Origin: Clostridiales bacterium UBA3678
Lineage (GTDB): Bacteria; Bacillota; Clostridia; TANB77; CAG-508
Direction: 5' to 3'
DNA length: 64,000 bases
Assembly: GCA_002372935.1 (NCBI GenBank)
Contig: DFJF01000016.1
Coordinates: 1 to 64,000 of the forward strand
Both the position numbers and the translations under genes were made by a program. The notes under the pieces are model-generated. The model did not search any database and was not told where the DNA came from. It saw only the letters and a list, made by a program, of their open reading frames with translations. The number at the start of each line of letters is the position of its first letter. Position 1 is the stretch's first letter. Of the stretch, positions 1 to 8,202 are shown piece by piece.

Positions 1-42
1 CTAACAGTATACCTGTAATTTGTCTTTTATCTACAAATATTT

Positions 43-2127
43 TTAATTCAATATCTCTATACTTATTAAATCTATATTTTGAGGATATGATTTCGTAACT
101 TCTCCTTTAAAAGTAACTTTTACTTTTTTTCCAACTTCATAACCTTTATTTTCTTGATATCTTATAAGAACTGACTTACTTGTTATTTTTGGATTTTCTT
201 TATCTGGAACTATACTTACGCATTCTTCATTCATTATATTTTTTATAGTTCCCTCAAATGTTACAATATCATCGCTATTTGTTGTTGTATTTACTTCTGT
301 TCTAGTTTCTGTACTTGTTTGTTGTTCTCTATTATTATTGCTATTTGAATTTGGACTTGCATTATTACTATTGCTTGTATTATTTTGTCTAACTGCAGTA
401 TTATTATTTCTATTATTTTGCGAAGTTGTTGTATTTGTGGTTGTATTTGTTGTAGTATTTTCTGTAATTTCATTTTCTTCTTCGTTATCTTCTTCTACTT
501 CTACTTCTACTCTTGTTTCATCTGCTACTAATACTTCTGTATTATCAACTTTTAAAGCAAAATATGGTTGTTCTTTGCTTTCTTCTTTTAAATATAATAT
601 AAAATCACTATCAAAAATCATTTTTCTAGTTTTATTTACCCAAGCCTTTTGTGTAGAATCAATTACTGCCTCACTTTTTACACTACCACCTACATTATTT
701 AATTCAAAATCTATTGTTTGTAATGCTTGTTTTATATAATAATTGCTATTTTTAATTTCTTTGCCACATAATTCATCATAGTTTATTTCATCATTTACTT
801 TTATGAATGGTATTCTTAATATATCTTCTTTTTCAAATGTATTTTTTCCAGAATAGTTACTTTGTTGTTTCTTGATTTCATTATATTTTTCTTCAAACGA
901 CTTGTTTTCTCCTGTTGTTTTATATAAAATAACTTCTTCTCCATCTTTTGTTTTTAGTTTAATTGCAAAATCATTTTCTGAATTATAAAACAATATTTCT
1001 ACATTTTTACTTGCCTCTGGCTTATTACTACTATCTACTCCAAAACATTTAACTCTATTTTCTGAATTTTTAAATTCCATACTTCCCATTGCTGTTGAAA
1101 ATGGCTCTAAAAATTCAAATTCTTTCTTTAGCATTGCATATAGTACATATCCGTTTGAATCATTCCAATCAATTCTGTCTATTAGTTTACTATCTTCATT
1201 AAATTTTTGTTTTATTCCATTTTTTATTTTATTTTTTAAATCCTCGCCTACTGCTTGTCCGTGTATTTTAAAATATGAATTTTCTGATAATTGATCTTCT
1301 TTAAAACTTTGTTTGTTTAATTCATTTGCAAGTTCTGACTCTCCATCTACAAATTCAATTTTTCCTTTTACAACATCATTCATAAAGTCATTCCATACTA
1401 AATTAAAAGTACCAACCCAAACTTTATTACTATCCATTGTTGATAATTTACTTGTATATGTAGGTGTAATTTGTGCTTTTCCTGTAAATCTTTCAATGAT
1501 TTTCATTGTTGCATATACTCCTCCAGCAAGTACAACACTTATACACAAGATTGCTATAATTACCTTTGTAACTTTATTCATTTCATCAAATCCTTTCTTT
1601 ATTAGAATTTTGCGTAATTCTTTTTTACCTCTATGGATAAGATTTTTTACATTTTGAACTGACTCTCCAAGTATTTGTGCTGTTTCTTGATATGTTAGTT
1701 CTTCAATTTTTACCAAGTATATTGCATTTTTATATCTATCATCTAACATATCAATTGCACTCATTATTGCTTTTCTTTTTTCATTCTTTGTTACAATATC
1801 TGCAACATCTTGTCCAACTTGCTCTGTACCATTATAATAGTCTTCATTTATTTCTGTTCTTCTTTTTTCCATATTTATTAGATTATATGCTCTACTTTTA
1901 GCAACCAAATACAAATAATATTTAAAAGTATATCCCTCTTTAATCTTATTTTGCATAACATAAATGAAGACATCTTGAGTAATATCTTCGGCTTTCTGAT
2001 AATCTTTTACTATGTTGTAAACAAAGTATTGTATTTTGTCCTTATACTTGTTATATAGAAATTCAAAAGCACTTTTTTCTCCATCTAAATATTCATTATA
2101 TAATTTTATATCTAAATCTTTTTCCAT
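43..2127 (-). CDS. ECF sigma factor fused to a membrane-anchored extracellular domain
   Basis: The 694-residue product starts as an ECF sigma factor. Region 2 lies at about residues 15-85 (AEDITQDVFIYVMQN) and region 4 at about 125-175 (LTYQETAQILGESVQNVKNL). It continues without a stop into a transmembrane helix at about 188-210, a large outside domain, an Asn/Thr/Ser-rich linker at about 545-610 and a small beta-rich C-terminal domain. ECF factors normally end near residue 180. The residue 183 Met (ATG at 1581) has an AAAGGA sequence upstream, so the membrane part could also be made alone. I infer a sigma factor tethered to, or co-made with, its own membrane sensor. The extracellular part is not a family I recognise. 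An ECF-type promoter precedes the gene. Confidence 0.8.
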   Translation of the reverse strand: MEKDLDIKLYNEYLDGEKSAFEFLYNKYKDKIQYFVYNIVKDYQKAEDITQDVFIYVMQNKIKEGYTFKYYLYLVAKSRAYNLINMEKRRTEINEDYYNGTEQVGQDVADIVTKNEKRKAIMSAIDMLDDRYKNAIYLVKIEELTYQETAQILGESVQNVKNLIHRGKKELRKILIKKGFDEMNKVTKVIIAILCISVVLAGGVYATMKIIERFTGKAQITPTYTSKLSTMDSNKVWVGTFNLVWNDFMNDVVKGKIEFVDGESELANELNKQSFKEDQLSENSYFKIHGQAVGEDLKNKIKNGIKQKFNEDSKLIDRIDWNDSNGYVLYAMLKKEFEFLEPFSTAMGSMEFKNSENRVKCFGVDSSNKPEASKNVEILFYNSENDFAIKLKTKDGEEVILYKTTGENKSFEEKYNEIKKQQSNYSGKNTFEKEDILRIPFIKVNDEINYDELCGKEIKNSNYYIKQALQTIDFELNNVGGSVKSEAVIDSTQKAWVNKTRKMIFDSDFILYLKEESKEQPYFALKVDNTEVLVADETRVEVEVEEDNEEENEITENTTTNTTTNTTTSQNNRNNNTAVRQNNTSNSNNASPNSNSNNNREQQTSTETRTEVNTTTNSDDIVTFEGTIKNIMNEECVSIVPDKENPKITSKSVLIRYQENKGYEVGKKVKVTFKGEVTKSYPQNIDLISIEILN

Positions 2128-2144
2128 ATCTTACCCTGCTTTCA

Positions 2145-2178
2145 TATATACAAACAGATGAAAATCAAAAAAGTTTCA
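2145..2178 (-). promoter_or_regulatory. ECF-type promoter of the sigma-fusion gene
   Basis: On the minus strand, TGAAAC followed by a T-run (-35, 2173-2178) is followed at ECF-like spacing by CATCTGTTTGTATATA (-10 region, 2145-2160), just upstream of the sigma-fusion start. The AAC plus T-tract is typical of ECF promoters, so autoregulation is likely. This is inferred from sequence only. Confidence 0.6.
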
Positions 2179-2221
2179 AATTTTTGTAATTTTTTTCATT
2201 TTATCATATTTTATGAAATAG

Positions 2222-2251
2222 AAAAAGGTACTAACTATATAAGTTAATACC
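2222..2251 (-). terminator. Rho-independent terminator
   Basis: Ten-base arms (GGTATTAACT / AGTTAGTACC on the minus strand) around a 5-base loop are followed by a T-run. It sits directly after the stop of the PepSY-like gene and ends the sigma/PepSY operon. Confidence 0.75.
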
Positions 2252-2262
2252 TCTCCTATAAA

Positions 2263-3393
2263 TTATCTTTTACTTTCTGAATAAATATAATCTAATGGAT
2301 GTCCTCCTATTATCTCTCCTGTTGTTGCATCTACAAAATAACTATATTTACCCTCTGTATATCTTTTTCTTGTATCTTCTCCGTAATTATCTTCATAAGT
2401 TATTACTACTACCCACGCTTTCCTTACCTTATCATCAACTTTGTAGTAATCTCTTTCCTCATTTGGATAATTAGGTGTCTGCATTGCCTCATAATATTTT
2501 TCTTTATTGTTTATTCTATTATAAGCATCCGCATTCATTTTTACTACCATTAACTTGGCTTGTGTACTTTCTACTTTATTTGTTTCTATCTTTTTATCTT
2601 CATTTAGAGCAAGTTCTATTGCCTCTTGCTCTGTTTTTACAACTTCATTATTATCAAATGGAATATTTACAACTCTAAAATAATCAATATCTTTATTTTT
2701 GGACTCTACTGCTATGCTAATTCTTTCGTAATAGTTTTCTAAATTTCCGTATTTTTTACAATATTCAATGTCTATTTTAAAACCTGGATCTGTATCATTA
2801 CCACTTTTATTGTTTGAATGTATTTTTGATATTTCATATTCATCTTCTTTAAATCCAAATAATTTATAATATTTATTAGCAGTTTCTATTGCTTCTTCTA
2901 CCGTTATATATTTATTAAGATCTTGAATATCTTTATTATGATTCCATATATCATAGAATTCTCCAGTTTGTCCATCAATACTTATTTCATAATTATCTTC
3001 CGTATCAAAACGATACCATATTTTGTTAGAATCATACTCTTTATAATGATTTGTTCCTACTATATTTGAGTTAAATTGTATTTCATTTAACTTATTTATT
3101 GCAATTTCTTTAGCCTTTTCTTCTGACATATTTTCCTTTTTGCTTTCTTCTGTTATTTTTGTTATTTCTTCAAAATCTCCAGAAGATAATTCTATTTTTT
3201 CTGGTGTTTTCCAAATATTCTCATACACCATTGTTCCTGCAAATACAACACCTGTACTTAATATTACTCCTGCAAGTGCTGTTGCTGCCGTTTTTAAAAT
3301 ACCTTTTGTTTTATTTTCCATAACTATATCATTCTCCTCTTTAATTTTTGATATAGCAATTTTTGTTTTTATCTTATTTTTATCGAAGTCCAT
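2263..3393 (-). CDS. Membrane protein with PepSY/YcdB-like repeats, probable anti-sigma partner
   Basis: The 376-residue product has a charged cytoplasmic N-terminus of about 30 residues, one transmembrane helix at about 33-53 (LKTAATALAGVILSTGVVFA) and an outside part. That part has repeats of the type 'EEAI..A...' followed by 'vD..TGEi' (SIDGQTGEFYDIW at about 145; VDATTGEIIGG near the end), typical of PepSY/YcdB domains. The start lies 2 bases after the stop of the ECF sigma gene, and its GGAGGG ribosome site is inside that gene, so translation is coupled. That arrangement is the usual one for a sigma factor with a membrane anti-sigma or sensor. The role is inferred from this linkage. Confidence 0.65.
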   Translation of the reverse strand: MDFDKNKIKTKIAISKIKEENDIVMENKTKGILKTAATALAGVILSTGVVFAGTMVYENIWKTPEKIELSSGDFEEITKITEESKKENMSEEKAKEIAINKLNEIQFNSNIVGTNHYKEYDSNKIWYRFDTEDNYEISIDGQTGEFYDIWNHNKDIQDLNKYITVEEAIETANKYYKLFGFKEDEYEISKIHSNNKSGNDTDPGFKIDIEYCKKYGNLENYYERISIAVESKNKDIDYFRVVNIPFDNNEVVKTEQEAIELALNEDKKIETNKVESTQAKLMVVKMNADAYNRINNKEKYYEAMQTPNYPNEERDYYKVDDKVRKAWVVVITYEDNYGEDTRKRYTEGKYSYFVDATTGEIIGGHPLDYIYSESKR

Positions 3394-3395
3394 TT

Positions 3396-3956
3396 CTAAA
3401 TCCCTCCATTATTTAATTCTTTCTTAATTTTCTTTCGTATTCTATGTAATCTTGTCTTTACATTAAATTCAGAAATATTCAATTTTTTTGCTATATCCTT
3501 AACTGACATAGATGAATAATAAAATAAATTTACAATTTCAATATCAATATTTTTTAGTCCCTTAATCTTCTGTTCAACATCATAAATTAAATCTCTATCA
3601 TTTTCACACATATTTACACTATTTATTAAATCATTTTCAAAATCACTAATATCATAGGTTAATTTTAGTTTTCTGTACTTTTCTTTTATTAAATTTCTTG
3701 TTATTCCTGCTAAATATGAATTTAATGATACATTGATATTTAATCTATTTCTATTTTTCCATAATATAAAAAATGTGTCTGAATAGATTTCTTCTTTATC
3801 TTCAAATGATATTGAATTATCTGTTCCATTATTTATTATTGTTGTTATGTATGGTGTAAAATCTTCTATTATTTGTTCTATATCAATTTCATTATTTTTA
3901 TAATAATCCTCTAACTGCTTTAACTCCTTCAACTTAAAAACTCCTTTATAAGACAT
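3396..3956 (-). CDS. ECF-family RNA polymerase sigma factor
   Basis: The 186-residue product has a region 2-like segment at about 45-110 (KEEIYSDTFFILWKNR, then NSYLAGITRNLIKEKYRK) and a region 4 helix-turn-helix at about 140-180 (MSVKDIAKKLNISEFNVKTRLHRIRKK). The length is normal for an ECF factor. The ATG at 3956 has no good ribosome site. A TTG at 3932, eight codons in, has AAAGGAG seven bases upstream and is the more likely start. It is translationally coupled to the PepSY-like membrane protein. An ECF-type promoter lies upstream, suggesting autoregulation. Confidence 0.85.
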   Translation of the reverse strand: MSYKGVFKLKELKQLEDYYKNNEIDIEQIIEDFTPYITTIINNGTDNSISFEDKEEIYSDTFFILWKNRNRLNINVSLNSYLAGITRNLIKEKYRKLKLTYDISDFENDLINSVNMCENDRDLIYDVEQKIKGLKNIDIEIVNLFYYSSMSVKDIAKKLNISEFNVKTRLHRIRKKIKKELNNGGI

Positions 3957-3962
3957 CTTACA

Positions 3963-3997
3963 TTTATATAGTGTAGTTTAATCAACAAAAGGTTACA
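3963..3997 (-). promoter_or_regulatory. ECF-type promoter of the sigma/PepSY operon
   Basis: On the minus strand, TGTAACCTTTT (-35, from 3997) is followed about 18 bases later by CTACACTATATAA just upstream of the sigma gene. The same TGTAACCTT with the same 18-base spacing to TATA occurs at 46797-46829. Assignment as an autoregulated ECF promoter is an inference. Confidence 0.5.
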
Positions 3998-4023
3998 CTT
4001 TATTTTTAATTTTATTATAAAAA

Positions 4024-4057
4024 CAAAAATAGGAATTATATTTCAAATTCCTATTTT
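4024..4057 (-). terminator. Rho-independent terminator after the GNAT gene
   Basis: The inverted repeat AAATAGGAATT / AATTCCTATTT is followed on the minus strand by a T-rich run, immediately after the stop of the GNAT gene at 4066. Confidence 0.7.
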
Positions 4058-4065
4058 AATTTATT

Positions 4066-4557
4066 CTATCTATCATTAAAATCTTTTTCTGGAGATAAAT
4101 GATTTAAAACTTTTTCTATATCAGCATTCATAATTATAAGTTCTTTATCTTTTTTAAAACCTATTCTATTATACCAATTTTGTGGAAACTCACTTTCATC
4201 TCCATATGTATGAAATTCAATTACTTTAGCTTGATAAATACTTTGGGCTACTGCTAGATGTCTTTTATATAATTCTTTTCCAATATGTCTTTCTTGATAT
4301 GGTTTAGAAACAAATATCTCTGTATCAACTAATCTATTTCCATCAAACCACGGTTTTACTCCTGACATAACTGCACCGACTGCTTTTCCATCTTCTTCAG
4401 CAACAAAAAACAAATCCCCTTGTTTTTCATACCAATATCTTAACAATTTTTCAGCACTCTCAATACTCCAAAATTCACCTATATTGACATCGTCATACAA
4501 ATCTTTATAAATTAAGGCTAATTCTTTAATATCTTTTTCTTCTACTAATCTAATCAT
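4066..4557 (-). CDS. GNAT-family N-acetyltransferase
   Basis: The 163-residue product transfers an acetyl group from acetyl-CoA to an unknown amine. It shows the GNAT order: beta strand FFVAEEDGKAVGAVM (about 50-65), then TEIFVSKPYQERHIGKELY (about 79-97), whose QERHIGKEL is the acetyl-CoA pyrophosphate loop, and the late FPQNWYNRIGFKK (about 128-140) with the conserved Y-x-x-x-GF. The length is normal. The motif resembles AAC(6')-like and RimI-like enzymes, but the substrate cannot be named. It is a single gene with its own terminator, between the sigma genes and the end of the conjugative element. Confidence 0.85.
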   Translation of the reverse strand: MIRLVEEKDIKELALIYKDLYDDVNIGEFWSIESAEKLLRYWYEKQGDLFFVAEEDGKAVGAVMSGVKPWFDGNRLVDTEIFVSKPYQERHIGKELYKRHLAVAQSIYQAKVIEFHTYGDESEFPQNWYNRIGFKKDKELIIMNADIEKVLNHLSPEKDFNDR

Positions 4558-4660
4558 CCTGTTACTTCTCCTAAATTAATTTTTTTAGATTATATCACTA
4601 AAATCATTTTTTTTCAACTCAAAAAATGCAATACAGGATAATTCTAATACAATTTCATTT

Positions 4661-4726
4661 AAAGTAAATTCTACTTTTTCTTAAAAGATAAAATTTAGGT
4701 TTAAATTTCAAAGTAGAATTTACTTT
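4661..4726. repeat. 17-bp perfect inverted repeat between the GNAT and sortase genes
   Basis: The arms AAAGTAAATTCTACTTT (4661-4677) and AAAGTAGAATTTACTTT (4710-4726) are exact reverse complements around a 32-base A+T-rich spacer. The repeat lies just past the end of the sortase gene, at the apparent outer limit of the conjugative module. It may be a transcriptional hairpin or a relic of an element end. There is no long T-run, so a simple terminator is less certain. Confidence 0.6.
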
Positions 4727-4751
4727 TGTAAGCATAAATACCTAGTTTATT

Positions 4752-5507
4752 TTAAATCTTCTTTGCATAAACAACATATCTATATGGTGTTTTCTCCATA
4801 TCTTTTACAGGATAACAAGTATAAAGCATTAAGATTTCTTCGTCTTTTTGTATTGGTAATTTATCTGTTTCAGTTTCCAATACAACTTGTTCATCATATA
4901 CTTCGTAATAAAAATCTCCATAATCTGTTTTTATTTCTATAATATCTCCGTTTTTTAGTTCTCCAAGTCTTTTAAAATTATTCAAATAATCGTGTTCGCA
5001 CATTATTATTGTTCCATTTTCTCCTGCAAAATATGAGCCACTATCGTGTCCTACTCCTTTTTGTATTATTTCATCTGTTGCACCAAAATAAATTGGAGCA
5101 TTTATCCCTATTTTTTTTATTTTTAGTGTTGCATATTGTTCTGCAAAATTAGGATAGTGTTCCAGATGTCCCTCTACAAAAGCACTCTCATCAAAAGTAG
5201 ATTTAACTGTTACCTTTTTTTCTACCTCTTGTTTTTCATTATTTGTTGTCTTTTCTTCTTTTTGTTCTACTTTATTTGTATTCTCTATTATTTTTGATTT
5301 GTTTTCAATTATTTTATTTTCTTCTTTTGTTTCCTGTATTGTATTTTTTTCTGCACTTTCATTTTGCTCTACAACTTCCATAGTTTCATTTGCTTGAATT
5401 TCTCTATTTTTAAATTCATTTCTTGCCTTTACAATTCCCATTATTATAATTACTATCAAAAAAATTATAGCAATTATTACACTAAACTTACTATTCTTTT
5501 CTCTCAT
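4752..5507 (-). CDS. Class D-type sortase
   Basis: This 251-residue transpeptidase anchors secreted proteins to the cell wall or a pilus. An N-terminal transmembrane helix (about 7-25) is followed by a Lys/Glu/Asn-rich linker to about 105 and the sortase barrel. Catalytic His lies in IIMCEHDYLNNF, catalytic Cys in LMLYTCYP (TLxTC type) and Arg in TPYRYVVYA near the C-terminus. The short barrel starting 'YATLKIKKIGINAPIYFGA' is typical of class D. A second, class B sortase lies 2 kb upstream in the same element, and a large sorting-signal adhesin lies at 31-36 kb. Confidence 0.85.
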   Translation of the reverse strand: MREKNSKFSVIIAIIFLIVIIIMGIVKARNEFKNREIQANETMEVVEQNESAEKNTIQETKEENKIIENKSKIIENTNKVEQKEEKTTNNEKQEVEKKVTVKSTFDESAFVEGHLEHYPNFAEQYATLKIKKIGINAPIYFGATDEIIQKGVGHDSGSYFAGENGTIIMCEHDYLNNFKRLGELKNGDIIEIKTDYGDFYYEVYDEQVVLETETDKLPIQKDEEILMLYTCYPVKDMEKTPYRYVVYAKKI

Positions 5508-5534
5508 ATATTATTTTTCCTTTCAAATTTTTTC

Positions 5535-5570
5535 AAAAAATAAAGGCTACTAACCTTATAATTAGTAACC
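5535..5570 (-). terminator. Rho-independent terminator
   Basis: On the minus strand, GGTTACTAA and TTAGTAGCC form a stem around a 7-base loop followed by TTTATTTTTT. It ends the transcript after the small gene at 5593, upstream of the class D sortase gene. Confidence 0.7.
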
Positions 5571-5592
5571 TCTATAATCATATTTTTTCAAA

Positions 5593-5760
5593 TTAAACAA
5601 TCTGGCTTTCTATTTCATCTTCAGTAATTTCTTTCCTATCTATTGTTTCTCCAGATTCATTTACTATCTCTGCAAAATATTTCTTTTTATTTATTATATT
5701 TAAAATAGTTGCTTTATTACTATTCTTTAATTTTACTACATCAAAAACTTTATATTTCAT
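5593..5760 (-). CDS. Small conserved-looking protein, 55 residues
   Basis: ATG at 5760 is preceded by AAAGGA at good spacing and the frame ends TAA at 5593. The product begins MKYKVFDVVKLKNSNKATIL and ends in an acidic helix (ITEDEIESQIV). The opening 'yDvVkLkn...atIl' resembles small SH3-like barrel proteins of the DUF4926/DUF4314 kind, but I cannot assign it. It lies between the CHAP hydrolase gene and a terminator and is probably the last gene of the transfer operon. Confidence 0.6.
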   Translation of the reverse strand: MKYKVFDVVKLKNSNKATILNIINKKKYFAEIVNESGETIDRKEITEDEIESQIV

Positions 5761-5812
5761 TTGTTTTATGTCCTTTCACTTTATTTATATAACAAAATAG
5801 TTTTTATTTCAA

Positions 5813-6040
5813 CTAATACATTGGTGTTCCATAACCTAAAATATCACTACTATCTATGGCATATTCTTTTGCTTTGCAAATATCTCCTCTTGTATTTCCC
5901 TCAATAGTATAAACTTTACTATTTTCACTTTTTTCTACAATTCCAACGTGATCTGCTTTTCCATCTCGTTTATCTGCCCAATCAAAGAAAATTATATCTC
6001 CGTGCTTTTGGACTATAACCTCTTTCTTGCCATAAGCCAC
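5813..6040 (-). CDS. CHAP peptidoglycan hydrolase, segment 2 of 2 (after the +1 shift)
   Basis: This frame carries the C-terminal half of the CHAP domain: GDIIFFDWADKRDGKADHVG, with catalytic His in ADHVGIVEK, then YTIEGNTRG and a final YGTPMY. Its own ATG at 6040 has no ribosome site, and the residues before GDIIFF do not fit the family. The biologically meaningful part begins at the GGA codon at 6001, reached from the upstream frame by skipping one C. See 5982-7451 for the whole protein. Confidence 0.75.
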   Translation of the reverse strand: MAYGKKEVIVQKHGDIIFFDWADKRDGKADHVGIVEKSENSKVYTIEGNTRGDICKAKEYAIDSSDILGYGTPMY

Positions 6041-7451
6041 AAGTTTTAAACCAAGTAACTCCCTCTATTTGACAACTTGCAAATTTAGGTATAATTCCAC
6101 CATCTATATAACCACATTGATTAGCACACCAACTGACAAAACAAGCACACCATTCTACCCTAGAAGAAAATCCGTACCAACTCCAATAAGGTTGTCCTCC
6201 TACATTACCAATTTGAGAAAATGCTACTTGTACTATATCATTACTTCCTGCAGATGAACCATATAAAACATTAGACCACATTGACAAGTATTCTTCTTTT
6301 CTTATTTCAGCAAGTTGTTCCTTTTGTTTATTATTCATATTATACTTTTCTATCATTTCTTCAACAGATTTCTTTTTTACAGTTATATACAAAACTTTTC
6401 TTTTTGATTTTTCTGTTTTTTTATTGCCGTTTTCATCTGTTGTTTCTATATCTTTTTCTACTTCTTCAACCTTTGAGGATATTTCGTTCATTTCCCAGAA
6501 TATATCTTTTAATTTTTGTATTTTTTTATCATCTAAAGTTATTACATCACTTTGTTCTTCTCCATTTGTTACTAAAACTGCATAAACTGATATAATATCT
6601 CTCCATTCTGCCCTTTCTGATTTTATTTCATAATCGTCGTGTGCATTATTGTTTTGTATTTCAGTTATTTTATTTGCAAATTCCGTGTTTATTTCTGTTA
6701 CAACAGAACTCATTGTTCTATCATTTGTTTTATTTTTATTACTTGATTTCTTTTCATTTGAGAAGAATATTCCAAAAACAGAACTACATATTAGTCCTAT
6801 CATACAAATAATTATAACTATTACAAGTGCTATCCATCCACCTGCAATAAGTGCCGTAATAAGTGCTTTTAGTCCTGCAATTATTCCTTTTACTGCTGAT
6901 ATTGTTGCTTTTGCTCCTACTTTAACACCCTTTGCAACACCTTTTGCAGTAACTTTTGCTACTTGATATGTTTTCTTTAACCCTCTTGCTGTTTGTTTTG
7001 CAACAACTTTAGTTCCTTTCATTGTTCTTTCAGCAGTTTTAGGTGCATTTTTTACTATTCTTTTTGTATTCTTTTGTGCAACATTTTTTATAGTTTTATT
7101 TCCTTTATCTACTATTCCTTTGATTTCTTTTGTTTTCTGCTTTATAGTTCTATTTTGAATTTTCTTTTTTATTTTATCTTTTGCAAATTCTATATTTTGC
7201 TTTGTTTGTTTTACTGATTTTTGCCCATATTTATTAAAAGTATTTATACCTTTATTTGATATTGTTCTTGTTGTATTAGAAATTTTATCTGCTCCATATT
7301 CTGTTGGTGTATTATCCTCTTTATTGCTTATATCATTTGTTTTTTCTTTTACATCTACAAGATTACTTTTTAATTTTTGTGTGTAAATTTCTGCTTTGTT
7401 TATCTTCTTAATTTTTATATCACTTTTTTTCTTTATCTTTATATCAGCCAA
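5982..7451 (-). CDS. CD1108-like CHAP peptidoglycan hydrolase, segment 1 of 2
   Basis: Together with 5813-6001 this forms a 545-residue protein if the C of a CGG codon is skipped. The N-terminus is a Lys-rich coiled, amphipathic region (1-185). A transmembrane helix (about 195-225, ALIAGGWIALVIVIIICMIG) and an extracellular region with a CHAP domain follow; catalytic Cys lies in VEWCACFVSWCANQCG. In zero frame the domain stops after GYSPKARRYNFL; with the shift it reads GYSPKAGDIIFFDW, the family sequence. It locally opens peptidoglycan for the conjugation channel. Neighbours (class B sortase, VirB4) match Tn1549-type elements. Confidence 0.85.
   Translation of the reverse strand: MADIKIKKKSDIKIKKINKAEIYTQKLKSNLVDVKEKTNDISNKEDNTPTEYGADKISNTTRTISNKGINTFNKYGQKSVKQTKQNIEFAKDKIKKKIQNRTIKQKTKEIKGIVDKGNKTIKNVAQKNTKRIVKNAPKTAERTMKGTKVVAKQTARGLKKTYQVAKVTAKGVAKGVKVGAKATISAVKGIIAGLKALITALIAGGWIALVIVIIICMIGLICSSVFGIFFSNEKKSSNKNKTNDRTMSSVVTEINTEFANKITEIQNNNAHDDYEIKSERAEWRDIISVYAVLVTNGEEQSDVITLDDKKIQKLKDIFWEMNEISSKVEEVEKDIETTDENGNKKTEKSKRKVLYITVKKKSVEEMIEKYNMNNKQKEQLAEIRKEEYLSMWSNVLYGSSAGSNDIVQVAFSQIGNVGGQPYWSWYGFSSRVEWCACFVSWCANQCGYIDGGIIPKFASCQIEGVTWFKTCGLWQERGYSPKARRYNFL
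6000..6002 (-). other. CGG +1 frameshift site in the CHAP gene
   Basis: Zero-frame codons are GCA CGG AGA and the frame closes five codons later. Skipping the C gives GCA GGA GAT, encoding the conserved A-G-D-I-I of CHAP domains. Confidence 0.8.
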
Positions 7452-7462
7452 AGTACCACCTC

Positions 7463-8197
7463 CTATAATACTTTTTTTGCTACAACTACTAATCTTCCGT
7501 TCTTTATACTATAATCACAAGTAACTAATGTTATAAATTTATCGCCATATTCTGCATTGTTTTCTGTATTATAAAAAGAGAGTTCTTTACATTTTGTTAC
7601 AAATGTTTCAAACTCTTTTTCATTATTTGCATTAACAAATTCGTAATACTTAAATTCACTATTTGCTGTTGTTCTAAATACTGATATAATCTCATATTCT
7701 GTTAAATTATCTTTTGTGTAAAATTTTATATTCTTATGATTTTTGTAAAAATCTTTATTTCTGTATTTTTCTAATTCTCCAAACATTTTTGAATTGTTTA
7801 TGTGATGACCATAAATAATTAAATTATCACTTATTTGTATATCACAATTTTCTGCTAAAAAAGGTGTTCCCCATTGAGAATATTTTTTATAAAAATCTTT
7901 TCTCAAATAAAATTGTGGTCTATCTTTTGTCTGCATTACTGGATAATTTATGTTTGTGTCATCTATTTTTATCCACCCTATAATATCACTATTTATTTTA
8001 TATAGTTCTTCAATATCTATCGTATCTTCCTTTATATCTTTTGCTTTTTTCTCTTTATCTTCTGCTATTTCTACTAATTCTTCAAAAGTGTTTTCTTGTT
8101 TCTTATCTTCTTGCTTATCTTTAAAAATAAAATAACTACTAATAAGCATTATGCCTATTAGTAGTATTATAACTATTCCATATATTATCTTTTTCAT
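7463..8197 (-). CDS. srtB: Class B sortase
   Basis: The 244-residue product has an N-terminal signal-anchor (about 4-25), then the class B sortase fold: DIIGWIKIDDTNINYPVMQ (about 74-92), 'YLRKDFYKKYSQWGTPFLAE', catalytic His in LIIYGHHINNSKMFGEL, Cys in FITLVTCDYS and Arg in KNGRLVVVAKK. Class B enzymes in conjugative elements anchor element-encoded surface proteins through NPxTN-like signals. The 31-36 kb adhesin ends with TPNTNDG, which fits. It lies directly downstream of the VirB4 gene (5-base gap), within the transfer operon. Confidence 0.9.
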   Translation of the reverse strand: MKKIIYGIVIILLIGIMLISSYFIFKDKQEDKKQENTFEELVEIAEDKEKKAKDIKEDTIDIEELYKINSDIIGWIKIDDTNINYPVMQTKDRPQFYLRKDFYKKYSQWGTPFLAENCDIQISDNLIIYGHHINNSKMFGELEKYRNKDFYKNHKNIKFYTKDNLTEYEIISVFRTTANSEFKYYEFVNANNEKEFETFVTKCKELSFYNTENNAEYGDKFITLVTCDYSIKNGRLVVVAKKVL

Positions 8198-8202
8198 TTG
8201 TA

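Noticed and set aside
290..520. Asn/Thr-rich repeats in the sigma-fusion gene as a CRISPR-like or tandem DNA repeat.
   Set aside because: They are short degenerate codon repeats of a low-complexity protein linker with no spacer structure. No CRISPR array was seen anywhere in the window.
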